Positions 7,380 to 14,901 of a stretch of 16,161 nt of DNA are shown one piece after another (position 1 is the stretch's first letter; every line of letters begins with the position of its first letter). Under the pieces are notes generated by a model. It saw nothing but the letters and a program-made list of their open reading frames with translations. It did no database searches and was not told where the DNA came from. The stretch is from JBFMCU01 sp964428225 (lineage in GTDB: Bacteria; Planctomycetota; UBA1135; GCA-002686595). Location of the stretch: the NCBI GenBank assembly GCA_964428225.1, contig CAYRXS010000148.1, positions 1 through 16,161 on the forward strand, in the 5' to 3' direction. The position numbers were made by a program, and so were the translations under genes.

Positions 7380-8129
7380 ATGGGACAGAAAGTACACCCC
7401 ACCGGCTATCGCATTGCGGTCATCGAGCCCTGGCGTTCGCGCTGGTACGCCGGCAAGAAGGACTTCGGGCGGCTTCTGATCGAGGACGACCGGATCCGCA
7501 AGCACATCAACGCGGAGTTCAAGTCCGCCGGAGTGCCCCGCATCGAGATCGAGCGCACGGGCGAGGCGGTCAACATCATCGTCCACACCGCGCGCCCCGG
7601 CGTGCTCGTGGGGCGCAAGGGCATCCGCGTCGAGCAGCTGAAGAAGGACCTCCAGGACATCACCCGGATGACCTGCCACCTCACGGTCCGCGAGATCAAG
7701 CGCCCCGAGCTCGAATCGGCCCTGGTGGCGGAGGTGATCGCGGAGGCCCTCGAGAAGCGCATGGCCTTCCGCCGCGCGATCAAGAAGGCCATCCAGACCA
7801 CGATGCAGGCCGGAGCGAAGGGCATCAAGGTGGAGGTCAGCGGGCGCCTCGGCGGCGCGGAGATGGCCCGGACCGCGAAGGAGCGGGAAGGCCAGGTGCC
7901 GCTGTCCACGCTGCGGGCGCACGTCGACTACGGCACGGCCCGGGCCCACACGACCTACGGCATCATCGGGGTCAAGGTCTGGATCTACAAAGGGAACGTC
8001 GAAGCGGGCAAGAAGGTCGACTGGCGATTCGGCCAGGGAACCCCCAGCGGGTATCGGGGCGGCGGTCGAGGTGACCGCGGCCGTGGACCCAGAAGAGGAC
8101 GCGGAGGCGGCGAGCGCCGCAACGGATAG
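7380..8129 (+). CDS. rpsC: 30S ribosomal protein S3
   Basis: S3 surrounds the mRNA entry channel and contributes to mRNA unwinding by the ribosome. The 249-residue product starts with the universal MGQKVHPTGYRI. The ATG at 7380 is chosen over an earlier in-frame start at 7338 that would lie inside rplV. The type-2 KH domain has its GxxG loop as GRKG (78-81). Arg131, Arg132 and Lys135, the residues linked to helicase activity in E. coli, are present. The C-terminal domain contains SGRLGGAEMAR and HVDYGTARAHTTYGIIGVKVWI. Residues 217-249 are a Gly/Arg-rich tail longer than in E. coli (233 residues in all). Such RG-rich tails probably add rRNA contacts. Confidence 0.97.
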   Translation: MGQKVHPTGYRIAVIEPWRSRWYAGKKDFGRLLIEDDRIRKHINAEFKSAGVPRIEIERTGEAVNIIVHTARPGVLVGRKGIRVEQLKKDLQDITRMTCHLTVREIKRPELESALVAEVIAEALEKRMAFRRAIKKAIQTTMQAGAKGIKVEVSGRLGGAEMARTAKEREGQVPLSTLRAHVDYGTARAHTTYGIIGVKVWIYKGNVEAGKKVDWRFGQGTPSGYRGGGRGDRGRGPRRGRGGGERRNG

Positions 8130-8144
8130 AGAGGAACTGCGACC

Positions 8145-8564
8145 ATGGCGATGATGCCCAAGCGGACCAAGTACCGCAAACAGCACAGAGGCAAGCTCAA
8201 GGGCTTCGCGACCCGCGGCAACCGCGTGGTCTTCGGAGACTACGGGTTGCAGGCCCTCGACTGGGCGTGGATCACCGGACGGCAGATCGAAGCCGGTCGT
8301 ATCGCGGCGAACCGCGCCACGGACGGCCAGGCGAAGATCTGGATCCGGGTGTTCCCGCACAAGCCCATCTCGTCCAAGCCGGCGGAAACCCGGATGGGTA
8401 AGGGAAAGGGCGACGTGGATTTCTGGGCGGCCCCCGTGAAGCCCGGGACCGTCATCTTCGAGCTGGGCGGAGTGACCGAGGAGAAGGCGAAGATCGCCCT
8501 CAAGCGCGTCGCTCACAAGATGCCCATCAAGGTGAAGATGGTCCGGCACCTGCCCACGACGTAG
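8145..8564 (+). CDS. rplP: 50S ribosomal protein L16
   Basis: L16 binds near the A site and helps position aminoacyl-tRNA. It is a late-assembly protein. The 139-residue product matches the family: MPKRTKYRKQHRGKLKG, GLQALDWAWITGRQIEAGRIA, IWIRVFPHKPISSKPAETRMGKGKG and a C-terminal AHKMPIKVKMV. The Arg before MGKGKG corresponds to the E. coli residue hydroxylated by YcfD (R81) and is conserved. ATG at 8145 follows GAGAGGAA and is used here. The ATG codons at 8151 and 8154 are alternatives that would give a shorter leader before MPKRTKY. It lies 15 bases after rpsC. Confidence 0.96.
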   Translation: MAMMPKRTKYRKQHRGKLKGFATRGNRVVFGDYGLQALDWAWITGRQIEAGRIAANRATDGQAKIWIRVFPHKPISSKPAETRMGKGKGDVDFWAAPVKPGTVIFELGGVTEEKAKIALKRVAHKMPIKVKMVRHLPTT

Positions 8565-8595
8565 GAGTTCATCGAGCCGACAGGGAGATACTTCC

Positions 8596-8808
8596 GTGAA
8601 GATCGAAGAGGTGAGAAGCAAGACCGACGCGGAGCTCGAATTCGAGCTGGAGAGCATGAGGAAGGAGCTCTTCGATCTGCGCTTTCGTTCGGCCACGGAG
8701 ACTGCTGCCAGCCCCGCGCGGATCCGGACGGTACGACGGGCCATTACCAGGGTGACCACGGTGCTCCACGAGCGGGCGACCGGCATTCGAGGACAGGAGC
8801 GGCGCTGA
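8596..8808 (+). CDS. rpmC: 50S ribosomal protein L29
   Basis: L29 is a small helical-hairpin protein beside L23 at the tunnel exit. The 70-residue product has the normal pattern: IEEVRSKTDAELEFELESMRKELFDLRFRSATE, then ASPARIRTVRRAITRVTTVLHER. The start is GTG at 8596 with AGGGAGA upstream at normal spacing. The 31-base gap after rplP shows nothing beyond this site. rpsQ begins two bases after the stop. Confidence 0.94.
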   Translation: MKIEEVRSKTDAELEFELESMRKELFDLRFRSATETAASPARIRTVRRAITRVTTVLHERATGIRGQERR

Positions 8809-8810
8809 CC

Positions 8811-9134
8811 ATGACCGCAACACGCAACAAACGGCGACAGCTCACGGGCGTCGTGACGAGCACGAAGGCGGACAAGACCATCACGGTCGAGGTCGTCCGG
8901 ACGTTCAGGCACCCGAAGTACGGCAAGTACGTGCGTCGCAGCACGAAGTACGCGGTCCACGACGAGAAGAGCGTGGCTCGGGTGGGAGACACCGTGATCG
9001 TCACGTCCACTCGCCCCCTCTCCAAGCGCAAGCGCTGGCGTCTCGTGGAGGTCACGCGCCAAACCTCGCTCGCGGAGGACGACGCTCGTCCGTTGGAAGA
9101 CCTGCCGGAGGTCGCCGAGGGGGGTGAGGCATGA
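8811..9134 (+). CDS. rpsQ: 30S ribosomal protein S17, with acidic C-terminal extension
   Basis: S17 is a primary 16S rRNA binding protein of OB-fold type. The core (residues 8-84) shows RRQLTGVVTSTKADKTITVEV, RHPKYGKYVRRSTKYAVHDE, VGDTVIVTSTRPLSKRKRWRLVEV, all typical. The protein is 107 residues, about 20 more than the common 84-89. The extra SLAEDDARPLEDLPEVAEGGEA part is strongly acidic, so it is unlikely to bind rRNA directly. ATG 8811 follows a weak GGAGCGG stretch. The stop overlaps the rplN start by four bases (ATGA), so the acidic tail also carries the rplN ribosome binding site (GGGGGTGAGG). Confidence 0.95.
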   Translation: MTATRNKRRQLTGVVTSTKADKTITVEVVRTFRHPKYGKYVRRSTKYAVHDEKSVARVGDTVIVTSTRPLSKRKRWRLVEVTRQTSLAEDDARPLEDLPEVAEGGEA

Positions 9135-9499
9135 TCCAGATGCAAACCGTGCTCGACGTCGCCGACAACACCGGCGCGAAGCGGGCGATCTGCATCAAGG
9201 TGCTGGGGGGAACCCACCGGCGCTACGCGGGTCTCGGCGACGTGATCGTCGCCTCCGTCCGCAAGTCCATGCCGGGGTCCGACATCAAGCCCGGGACGGT
9301 CGTGAAGGGAGTGATCGTCCGCACCAGAAAGAACACCCGTCGACCGGATGGCTCCTACGTGCGGTTCGACCGCAATGCCATGGTCATCCTCGATCCCGAC
9401 GGCAACCCCAAGGGGACGCGCATCTTCGGAGCAGTGGCCCGAGAGCTGCGCGAAAGGAACCAGATGAAGATCATCTCGCTCGCCCAGGAGGTGGTGTGA
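9131..9499 (+). CDS. rplN: 50S ribosomal protein L14
   Basis: L14 binds 23S rRNA and forms bridge B8 with 16S helix 14. It is also the contact of the silencing factor RsfS in many bacteria. The 122-residue product is exactly family length. Landmarks are MIQMQTVLDVADNTGAKRA, CIKVLGG, GDVIVASVRKSMPGSDIKPG, VVKGVIVRTRKNTRRPDGSYVRFDRNA, and RIFGAVARELRE, ending QMKIISLAQEVV. Start ATG overlaps the rpsQ stop (ATGA), and the stop shares one base with the rplX start (TGATG). Confidence 0.97.
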   Translation: MIQMQTVLDVADNTGAKRAICIKVLGGTHRRYAGLGDVIVASVRKSMPGSDIKPGTVVKGVIVRTRKNTRRPDGSYVRFDRNAMVILDPDGNPKGTRIFGAVARELRERNQMKIISLAQEVV

Positions 9500-9762
9500 T
9501 GCACATACACAAGGGCGACACGGTGGTCGTCATCTCCGGCAACGACAAGGGGCGCACGGGCGTCGTCCGCGTCACCGACCAGAGCAACAACCGCGTGACC
9601 GTGGACGGCGTCAACCTCCGGTGGAAGCACAAGCGGGGAACGCAGCAGAACCCCAAGGGCGAGCGCGTCCAGGAAGAATGCTCGATCCACGCGAGCAACG
9701 TGATGCTCGTCGATCCCGACACGGGCAAGGGCACGCGGAAGCAGAAGAAGGCGGAGGCCTAG
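9499..9762 (+). CDS. rplX: 50S ribosomal protein L24
   Basis: L24 is an assembly initiator that binds the 5' region of 23S rRNA. The 87-residue product is somewhat shorter than the usual 100-105. It has the KOW motif region HIHKGDTVVVISGNDKGRTGVVRV (about residues 2-25), VTVDGVNLRWKHKRGTQQNPKGERVQEECSIHASNVMLVDP, and a short basic end KGTRKQKKAEA. ATG at 9499 is fixed by the KOW start and by the TGATG junction with rplN. The frame is open further upstream, but that lies inside rplN. GGAGG (9488-9492) is the binding site. Confidence 0.95.
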   Translation: MHIHKGDTVVVISGNDKGRTGVVRVTDQSNNRVTVDGVNLRWKHKRGTQQNPKGERVQEECSIHASNVMLVDPDTGKGTRKQKKAEA

Positions 9763-9764
9763 AG

Positions 9765-10322
9765 ATGACTCCCCGACTCAAGGAACGCTACCAGAAGGAA
9801 GTGACCTCCAGCCTCATGGAGCAGTTCGGCATCCGCAATGCGCACGCGGTGCCGAAGCTGTCCAAGGTCATCGTGAACATGGGCTGCAAGGGCGCGGTCG
9901 AGAACAAGGGCCGCATCGACGTCGCGGTCCGCGATCTGGCCACGATCACCGGCCAGCGTCCCACGGTGCGCAAGGCGCGCAAGTCGATCGCGGGCTTCAA
10001 GCTCCGGGCGGGAATGCCGATCGGAGCCGCGGTGACCCTCCGGGGCGATCGGATGTGGGAATTCACCGATCGTCTCATCTCCATCGTCCTCCCTCGTATC
10101 CGTGACTTCCGTGGAGTGAAGAACAAGCTCGACGGTCGCGGCAACTTCACCCTCGGGCTCGCCGAGCAGACCGTCTTCCCCGAGATCGACTTCGACAAGC
10201 TCGAGTACACGCAGGGGATGGACATCACGTTCGTGACCACCGCCCCCGACGACGAGCAAGGATTCTCCCTGCTCAAGGGCCTCGGAATGCCGTTCCGCAC
10301 GGCCGACCAGACGGAGGATTGA
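9765..10322 (+). CDS. rplE: 50S ribosomal protein L5
   Basis: L5 binds 5S rRNA together with L18 and forms the central protuberance. It contacts S13 in the intersubunit bridge and the P-site tRNA. The 185-residue product has PRLKERYQKEVTSSLMEQF, VPKLSKVIVNMG, ATITGQRPTVRKARKSIAGFKLRAGMPIG, and IRDFRGVKNKLDGRGNFTLGLAEQTVFPEI, ending FSLLKGLGMPF. ATG 9765 follows the rplX stop by two bases and is chosen by the conserved N-terminus, since the upstream frame lies in rplX. GGAGG inside the end of rplX serves as binding site. Confidence 0.97.
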   Translation: MTPRLKERYQKEVTSSLMEQFGIRNAHAVPKLSKVIVNMGCKGAVENKGRIDVAVRDLATITGQRPTVRKARKSIAGFKLRAGMPIGAAVTLRGDRMWEFTDRLISIVLPRIRDFRGVKNKLDGRGNFTLGLAEQTVFPEIDFDKLEYTQGMDITFVTTAPDDEQGFSLLKGLGMPFRTADQTED

Positions 10323-10325
10323 TCC

Positions 10326-10511
10326 ATGGCCAAGACAGCTCTCATCAACAAGGCCAAGGCCAAGCCCAAGTTCAAGTCGCGCGTCATCCGCCGATGCGGC
10401 CTGTGTGGTCGTCCCCGGGCCGTCTATCGCAAGTTCGGCATCTGTCGGATCTGTCTCCGCGAGCGCGCTCTCCTCGGCGAGATCCCCGGGATGCGCAAGG
10501 CCTCTTGGTAG
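10326..10511 (+). CDS. rpsN: 30S ribosomal protein S14, zinc-binding (type Z)
   Basis: S14 is a late-binding 30S head protein. This is the short 61-residue form with a zinc ribbon: Cys24-x2-Cys27 and Cys40-x2-Cys43, inside RRCGLCGRPRAVYRKFGICRICLRE. It ends with the typical GEIPGMRKASW. It starts with ATG at 10326, three bases after rplE, with GGAGG upstream in the rplE end. The zinc-free long paralog seen in some bacteria under zinc limitation is not in this window. The four cysteines mark this as a zinc-dependent ribosomal component. Confidence 0.97.
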   Translation: MAKTALINKAKAKPKFKSRVIRRCGLCGRPRAVYRKFGICRICLRERALLGEIPGMRKASW

Positions 10512-10533
10512 GCGTGAGAGGAGTATCACCATC

Positions 10534-10929
10534 ATGATGACCGATCCGATCGCCGACATGATCACGCGGATTCGCAACGCGAATACCGTGCACAAGAAGG
10601 ATGTGTCGATGCCCGCCTCCCGGATGAAGGTGGGGATCGCCCAGGTGCTCAAGGAAGAGGGCTACATCAAGAATTACGAGGTCGTCCCGGCCACGCCGAC
10701 CAGCCGGCTCGACGTCTTGCTGAAGTACGGCCCCGAGGGCGAGTTCGTCATTCGCGGCCTCCAGCGAGTCAGCAAGCCGGGGCGTCGCGTGTACTCGAGC
10801 GTGCGGGACCTCCCGCAGGTGCTGCACGGGCTCGGAACGCTGATCCTGTCCACTCCGAAGGGAGTCCTCTCGGATACGACCGCGCGCGACAACAAGGTCG
10901 GAGGCGAGATCCTCTGCAAGGTGTGGTGA
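10534..10929 (+). CDS. rpsH: 30S ribosomal protein S8
   Basis: S8 is a primary binding protein of the 16S central domain. In E. coli it represses the spc operon by binding the rplE region of its own mRNA. The 131-residue product begins MMTDPIADMITRIRNAN and ends with the signature GVLSDTTARDNKVGGEILCKVW. ATG at 10534 is chosen, ten bases after GAGAGGAG. The next codon, at 10537, is also ATG and equally possible. The 22-base gap after rpsN contains only the ribosome binding site. I did not find an obvious S8-type site in the rplX-rplE junction by eye. Confidence 0.96.
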   Translation: MMTDPIADMITRIRNANTVHKKDVSMPASRMKVGIAQVLKEEGYIKNYEVVPATPTSRLDVLLKYGPEGEFVIRGLQRVSKPGRRVYSSVRDLPQVLHGLGTLILSTPKGVLSDTTARDNKVGGEILCKVW

Positions 10930-10932
10930 GCC

Positions 10933-11478
10933 ATGTCCCGAATCGGTAAGAGCCCCATCCCCCTCCCGGGCGGCGTCACGGCGGCCGAGAAGAACCGGAC
11001 CGTGAAGGTCGATGGCCCCAAGGGGAGCCTCGAGATCGAGCTTCGCCCCGAGGTGGACGTCGTGATCGACGCGAAGGAGATTCGCGTCGAGCCCAACGGA
11101 AAGGGCAGCAGGAAGGAGTCGCGAGCGTTCCACGGGATGACCCGCGCCCTCATCAACAACATGGTCCTGGGCGTGTCCCAGGGGTTCGAGAAGAAACTGG
11201 AGATCGTCGGCATCGGCTGGAACGCCAAGAGCAAGAGCCAGAAGCTCACCCTCAACATCGGCTTCTGCCACCCGGTCGAGTTCGACATCCCGAAGGGGCT
11301 GACGGTGGAGACACCCAAGGCGGCCCGTATCGAGGTCTCCGGGCCCGACAAGCAGGTCGTGGGACAGTTCGCGGCCTCCGTTCGCGCCGTCCGTCCTCCC
11401 GAGCCCTACAAGGGCAAGGGCATCCGCTACGAGGGCGAATACGTCCGCCGCAAGGCCGGCAAGACCTTCGGGAGCTGA
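10933..11478 (+). CDS. rplF: 50S ribosomal protein L6
   Basis: L6 binds near the sarcin-ricin loop and the L7/L12 stalk base, where elongation factors dock. The 181-residue product fits the family (about 177-180). Landmarks are MSRIGKSPIPLPGGVTA, VKVDGPKGSLEIEL, SRAFHGMTRALINNMVLGVSQGFEKKLEIVGIGWNAK, and the C-terminal signature RPPEPYKGKGIRYEGEYVRRKAGKT. Gene duplication halves are recognisable as usual. ATG at 10933 is three bases after rpsH. Confidence 0.97.
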   Translation: MSRIGKSPIPLPGGVTAAEKNRTVKVDGPKGSLEIELRPEVDVVIDAKEIRVEPNGKGSRKESRAFHGMTRALINNMVLGVSQGFEKKLEIVGIGWNAKSKSQKLTLNIGFCHPVEFDIPKGLTVETPKAARIEVSGPDKQVVGQFAASVRAVRPPEPYKGKGIRYEGEYVRRKAGKTFGS

Positions 11479-11484
11479 TTCAAG

Positions 11485-11853
11485 ATGAGAGCCAACTCGA
11501 TCAAGCAGATCCGCAGGGACCGTCGCAGGAAGTCGACCCGGAACCGGTTGCATGGCTCCGGTCCGAAGGTCCGGCTTTCGGTCCACCGTTCACTGAAGCA
11601 CATCTACGCCCAGATGATCGACGACGCCTCGGGCAGATCCATCTGCGGCGTCGGCACCGCCGCGAAGAGCCTCGCCTCGGACCTCGCCGGAAAGACGAAG
11701 ACCGAGCGGGCGGAGATCGTCGGCAAGGAGATCGCTCGCCTGGCCCAGGAGAAGGGCCTCGAGCGCGTGGTGTTCGACCGCGGATCCTCGAAGTACCACG
11801 GTCGTGTCAAAGCGCTCGCGGAAGCGGCCCGGGAAGGGGGCCTGAAGTTCTAG
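11485..11853 (+). CDS. rplR: 50S ribosomal protein L18
   Basis: L18 binds 5S rRNA and, with L5, builds the central protuberance. The 122-residue product shows RRDRRRKSTRNRLHGSGPKVRLSVHRSLKHIYAQMIDD, followed by AKSLASDLAGKTKTERAEIVGKEIARLAQEKGLERVVFDRGSSKYHGRVKALAEAAREGGLKF, the normal family pattern with its basic N-terminal arm. The start is ATG at 11485, six bases after rplF. rpsE starts one base after the stop. Confidence 0.96.
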   Translation: MRANSIKQIRRDRRRKSTRNRLHGSGPKVRLSVHRSLKHIYAQMIDDASGRSICGVGTAAKSLASDLAGKTKTERAEIVGKEIARLAQEKGLERVVFDRGSSKYHGRVKALAEAAREGGLKF

Positions 11854-11854
11854 C

Positions 11855-12367
11855 ATGAAGATCAAGCTCACCTATCTGGATACCGTCGAGGCGGCCGAGC
11901 TCGAGAACATCACCGAGATGCTCGTGAAGATCAACCGCTCCGCCGCGGTGGTGAAGGGAGGCCGGCGCTTCTCCTTCTCCGCCCTGTCGGTGGCGGGAAA
12001 TCGCGAGGGCATCGTGGGATACGGCTTCGGGAAGGCCCGTCAGGTTCCTCCCGCGATCGAGAAGGCGGCGAAGGATGCGCGCAAGCACCTGATCCACGTT
12101 CCGCTGAACGAGAACGCCTCCATCTCGCACGAGGTGACCGGGCGGCACTGCGGCTCGATGATCCGGATGCTGCCGGCCTCGGCCGGAACGGGCATCATCG
12201 CCGGGGCCTCGGTGCGCGCCGTCTGCGAGATGGCGGGGGTCAAGAACATCCTCACGAAGTCCTACGGCTCCAACAACCCGATCAACCTCATCAAGGCGAC
12301 CTTCCACGCCCTCAGCCAGCTGAGGACCCCGGAAGAGGTGGCCGAGCTCCGTCGCGGCGACGGGTAG
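11855..12367 (+). CDS. rpsE: 30S ribosomal protein S5
   Basis: S5 shapes the mRNA entry channel and translational fidelity. The 170-residue product has the dsRNA-binding-like N-terminal domain with VVKGGRRFSFSALSVAGNREGIVGYGFGKARQVPPAIEKA (about residues 32-71). The C-terminal domain has VPLNENASISHEVTGRHCGSMIRMLPASAGTGIIAGASVRAVCEMAGVKNILTKSYGSNNPINLIKATF. The spectinomycin-sensitivity loop (GGRRFSF region) is not deleted. It starts one base after rplR and has no clear Shine-Dalgarno sequence at normal spacing, so coupling to rplR is likely. The next gene is rplO, without rpmD between them. Confidence 0.97.
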   Translation: MKIKLTYLDTVEAAELENITEMLVKINRSAAVVKGGRRFSFSALSVAGNREGIVGYGFGKARQVPPAIEKAAKDARKHLIHVPLNENASISHEVTGRHCGSMIRMLPASAGTGIIAGASVRAVCEMAGVKNILTKSYGSNNPINLIKATFHALSQLRTPEEVAELRRGDG

Positions 12368-12395
12368 GACCAAGGCACGAAACGGACCCAGACCA

Positions 12396-12920
12396 ATGGA
12401 TCTCAAGACCGTCTGCGAGAAGGGCACGAAGCACCGGGCGCCCATGCGTGTCGGCCGAGGCATCGGTAGCGGCAAGGGCAAGACGTGCGGACGCGGCCAC
12501 AAGGGCTGGGGCTCGCGCTCGGGCTCCTACCGGCGGGCCGGCTACGAGGGCGGGCAGATGCCCCTCTACCGTCGCGTGCCCAACCGCGGGTTCACGAACG
12601 CGCGGTTCCGGACCGAGTACACGATCATCAACGTCGACAAGCTCGACGTGTTCGAGGATGGCGCGGTCGTCGACCTCGAGGCCATCCTCTCGAAGGGACT
12701 CGTCAGCCTGAACACGCGCCTGCTCAAGGTGCTCGGGAACGGCGAGGTCACCCTGAAGCTGACCGTGCGCGCTCAGAAGTTCTCCAAGAGCGCCGCGGAG
12801 AAGATCCGTCAGGCCGGCGGATCGGTCGTCCTTCTCGACAGTCAGGGGCGTGAGAGCGCCGCCGAGGCAGCCACCCCCGAGGCAGTCACCCCCGAAGACA
12901 TGGAGACTCCGGCCAAGTGA
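12396..12920 (+). CDS. rplO: 50S ribosomal protein L15
   Basis: L15 is a late-assembly 50S protein with a long N-terminal arm threading through 23S rRNA. The 174-residue product (common form about 144) has the glycine-rich arm RVGRGIGSGKGKTCGRGHKGWGSRSGSYRRAGYEGGQMPLYRRVPNRGF (about residues 18-65). The globular part includes VDLEAILSKGLVSL, RLLKVLGNGEVTLKLTVRAQKFSKSAAEKI and GGSVVLL. The last 25 or so residues (ESAAEAATPEAVTPEDMETPAK) are an acidic Ala/Pro/Thr tail. ATG 12396 has only AAGG far upstream, a weak binding site. The stop overlaps the secY GTG start (GTGA). The gap from rpsE is 28 bases. Confidence 0.96.
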   Translation: MDLKTVCEKGTKHRAPMRVGRGIGSGKGKTCGRGHKGWGSRSGSYRRAGYEGGQMPLYRRVPNRGFTNARFRTEYTIINVDKLDVFEDGAVVDLEAILSKGLVSLNTRLLKVLGNGEVTLKLTVRAQKFSKSAAEKIRQAGGSVVLLDSQGRESAAEAATPEAVTPEDMETPAK

Positions 12921-14242
12921 GCCACGTCGCCCTACAGCTCTTCAAGATCCCGGAGACCCGCCGGCGGATTCTCGTCGCGCTGGCGATGCTCGTGGCGTAT
13001 CGGGTGGGCTTCCACATCCCCATCCCGGGGCTCGATCCGAACAAGCTCAAGCAGCTCTCGGAATCGACGCAGAACGCCTTCGGTCTCCTGTCGGCATTCT
13101 CCGGGGGTGCGCTCGGCAACGCCGTGATCTTCTCCCTGGGGATCATGCCGTACATCTCGGCGTCGATCATCTTCTCGGTGCTCGCGAAGGTCTCCCCTCA
13201 GATCGAGGCGCTCTCGAAGGAGGGAGCGAGCGGGCAGAAGAAGATCAACCAGTGGACGCGCCTCTCGGTCGTGCCGATCAGCCTCCTCCAGGCGATCATG
13301 ATCTGGTTCGGCTACTTCAAGGACGGCTACCTGCTGTCCGGTGGCGCGGGCGGCGGATTGGCCCCGATGTTCATCGTGATCATCTGCCTCATGGCCGGCG
13401 CCATCCTGGTGATGTGGATCGGTGAGCTCATCACGGAGTACGGCGTCGGCAACGGCGCCTCGCTCGTGATCATGGCCAACATCATCTCCCAGATGCCGGC
13501 GAGCCTCGCCCAGGTCGTCGAGCAGCAGGAGGAGGCCTACAACACGATCCTGACGCTGATCGGCATCTGGGTCGTGGTCGTCGTCTTCATCGTCCTCATC
13601 CAGAAGGCCGAGCGGAGGGTGCCGATCCAGTACGCGCGGCTGACCCGGGGACGACGAGTCTACGGCGGTCAACGCCACTACCTGCCCCTGAAGATCAACA
13701 TGGCCGGCGTGATGCCGATCATCTTCGCCGGGGCTCTGTTCATCCTCCCAAGCGTGATCTTCACCTTCTTCCGGTGGAACGTGCTGTCGGGGATCTTCAG
13801 CGACACCGACGGATTCGTCTACATCACGACGTATCTGGCCCTGGTGTTCGGGTTCTGCTTCTTCTGGAACAACCTGATGTTCCGACCCGAGGAGATCGCG
13901 GACAACCTGCGGGAGCACGGCTCGTTCATTCCCGGGATTCGACCAGGGGCCAAGACGGCCTCCTATCTGAAGGAGACGCTGACCCGGATCACGCTCGCCG
14001 GCGCGGTCTTCCTGTCCATGATCGCGGTCCTGCCCAACTTCGTCACCGGGAACATCCCCGGCTTGCAGGGCCAGCTCGCCTTCTTCCTGGGCGGCACGTC
14101 GGCCCTGATCGTGGTCGGGGTGGGGATGGACCTCGTGGACCGTCTGAACGCGCAGCTCGTCCAGCGCAACTACGAAGGCTTCATGAAAGGTAAAGGCGGA
14201 GGAGGCGCGGGGCTCGGCGGCGGCTGGGCGAAGCGTCAGTAG
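12917..14242 (+). CDS. secY: Protein translocase channel subunit SecY
   Basis: SecY forms the membrane channel for Sec-dependent secretion and membrane insertion, working with SecE, SecG and SecA. The 441-residue product is family length, with about ten hydrophobic segments. Landmarks are LFKIPETRRRILVALAMLVAYRVGFHIPIPGLDP (8-41), the plug and second helix region with LGIMPYISASIIF (74-86), the signature GELITEYGVGNGAS (169-182), RVPIQYA (234-240), PLKINMAGVMPIIFA (257-271), and PEEIADNLREHGSFIPGIRPG (325-344). It ends in a Gly-rich tail after residue 424. GTG at 12917 overlaps the rplO stop, with GGAG (12902-12905) about eleven bases upstream. Confidence 0.97.
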   Translation: MSHVALQLFKIPETRRRILVALAMLVAYRVGFHIPIPGLDPNKLKQLSESTQNAFGLLSAFSGGALGNAVIFSLGIMPYISASIIFSVLAKVSPQIEALSKEGASGQKKINQWTRLSVVPISLLQAIMIWFGYFKDGYLLSGGAGGGLAPMFIVIICLMAGAILVMWIGELITEYGVGNGASLVIMANIISQMPASLAQVVEQQEEAYNTILTLIGIWVVVVVFIVLIQKAERRVPIQYARLTRGRRVYGGQRHYLPLKINMAGVMPIIFAGALFILPSVIFTFFRWNVLSGIFSDTDGFVYITTYLALVFGFCFFWNNLMFRPEEIADNLREHGSFIPGIRPGAKTASYLKETLTRITLAGAVFLSMIAVLPNFVTGNIPGLQGQLAFFLGGTSALIVVGVGMDLVDRLNAQLVQRNYEGFMKGKGGGGAGLGGGWAKRQ

Positions 14243-14246
14243 CATC

Positions 14247-14897
14247 ATGTCGAAGGTCATCATCCTTCTCGGTGGTCCCGGAGCGGGCAAGGGCACCCAG
14301 GCGGTGCGCCTCAGCACGAAGTGCGCCCTGCCGCACATCTCCACCGGCGATCTGTTCCGGGAGAACCTGGCGAACGGAACGGAGTTCGGGAACCGGGCCA
14401 AGGAGTACATGGAAGCGGGCAAGCTCGTCCCCGACGAGGTCGTCCTCGACATGCTCTTCGACCGCGTTTCCCGCGGCGACTGCCGCGAGGGCTACCTCCT
14501 CGACGGCTTTCCCCGCACCGTTCCCCAGGCCGAGGCCCTGGACGCCCGGCTCGGTGACTCCGTGGAGGTGCTGGTCCTCAACCTCGAGGTGGCGGACGAG
14601 GTGATCGTCGATCGCATCGGCGGACGCCTGCTGTGCCGGGGCTGCGACGCGATCATGCACAAGCAGTTCAATCCCCCGAAGACCGAGGGAGTCTGCGATT
14701 CGTGCGGCGGCGAGCTGTACACGCGCAAGGACGACACCGCGGAGGTCGTGCTCGAGCGCCTGCGTGTCTATCACGAACAGACGGAACCCCTCGCCGGCTA
14801 CTACGGCGCGAAGGGGCTCGTCAAGAACGTCAACGGCGAACAGGCTCCCGACGCTGTGTTTGGGGAGCTGTGCAAGCTGACGGGAGGCGGAAGCTGA
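14247..14897 (+). CDS. adk: Adenylate kinase, zinc-binding LID form
   Basis: Adenylate kinase interconverts ATP + AMP and 2 ADP in the cytoplasm. The 216-residue long-form enzyme has the P-loop GGPGAGKGT (9-17), the AMP-binding HISTGDLFREN (30-40), GYLLDGFPRT (82-91), DRIGGR in front of the LID, and RLRVYHEQTEPL near the end. The LID domain carries Cys130-x2-Cys133 and Cys150-x2-Cys153, a structural zinc site typical of Gram-positive and many other bacteria but not of E. coli. It lies four bases after secY and directly before infA. The map gene often found here is absent. Confidence 0.97.
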   Translation: MSKVIILLGGPGAGKGTQAVRLSTKCALPHISTGDLFRENLANGTEFGNRAKEYMEAGKLVPDEVVLDMLFDRVSRGDCREGYLLDGFPRTVPQAEALDARLGDSVEVLVLNLEVADEVIVDRIGGRLLCRGCDAIMHKQFNPPKTEGVCDSCGGELYTRKDDTAEVVLERLRVYHEQTEPLAGYYGAKGLVKNVNGEQAPDAVFGELCKLTGGGS

Positions 14898-14901
14898 CCG
14901 C

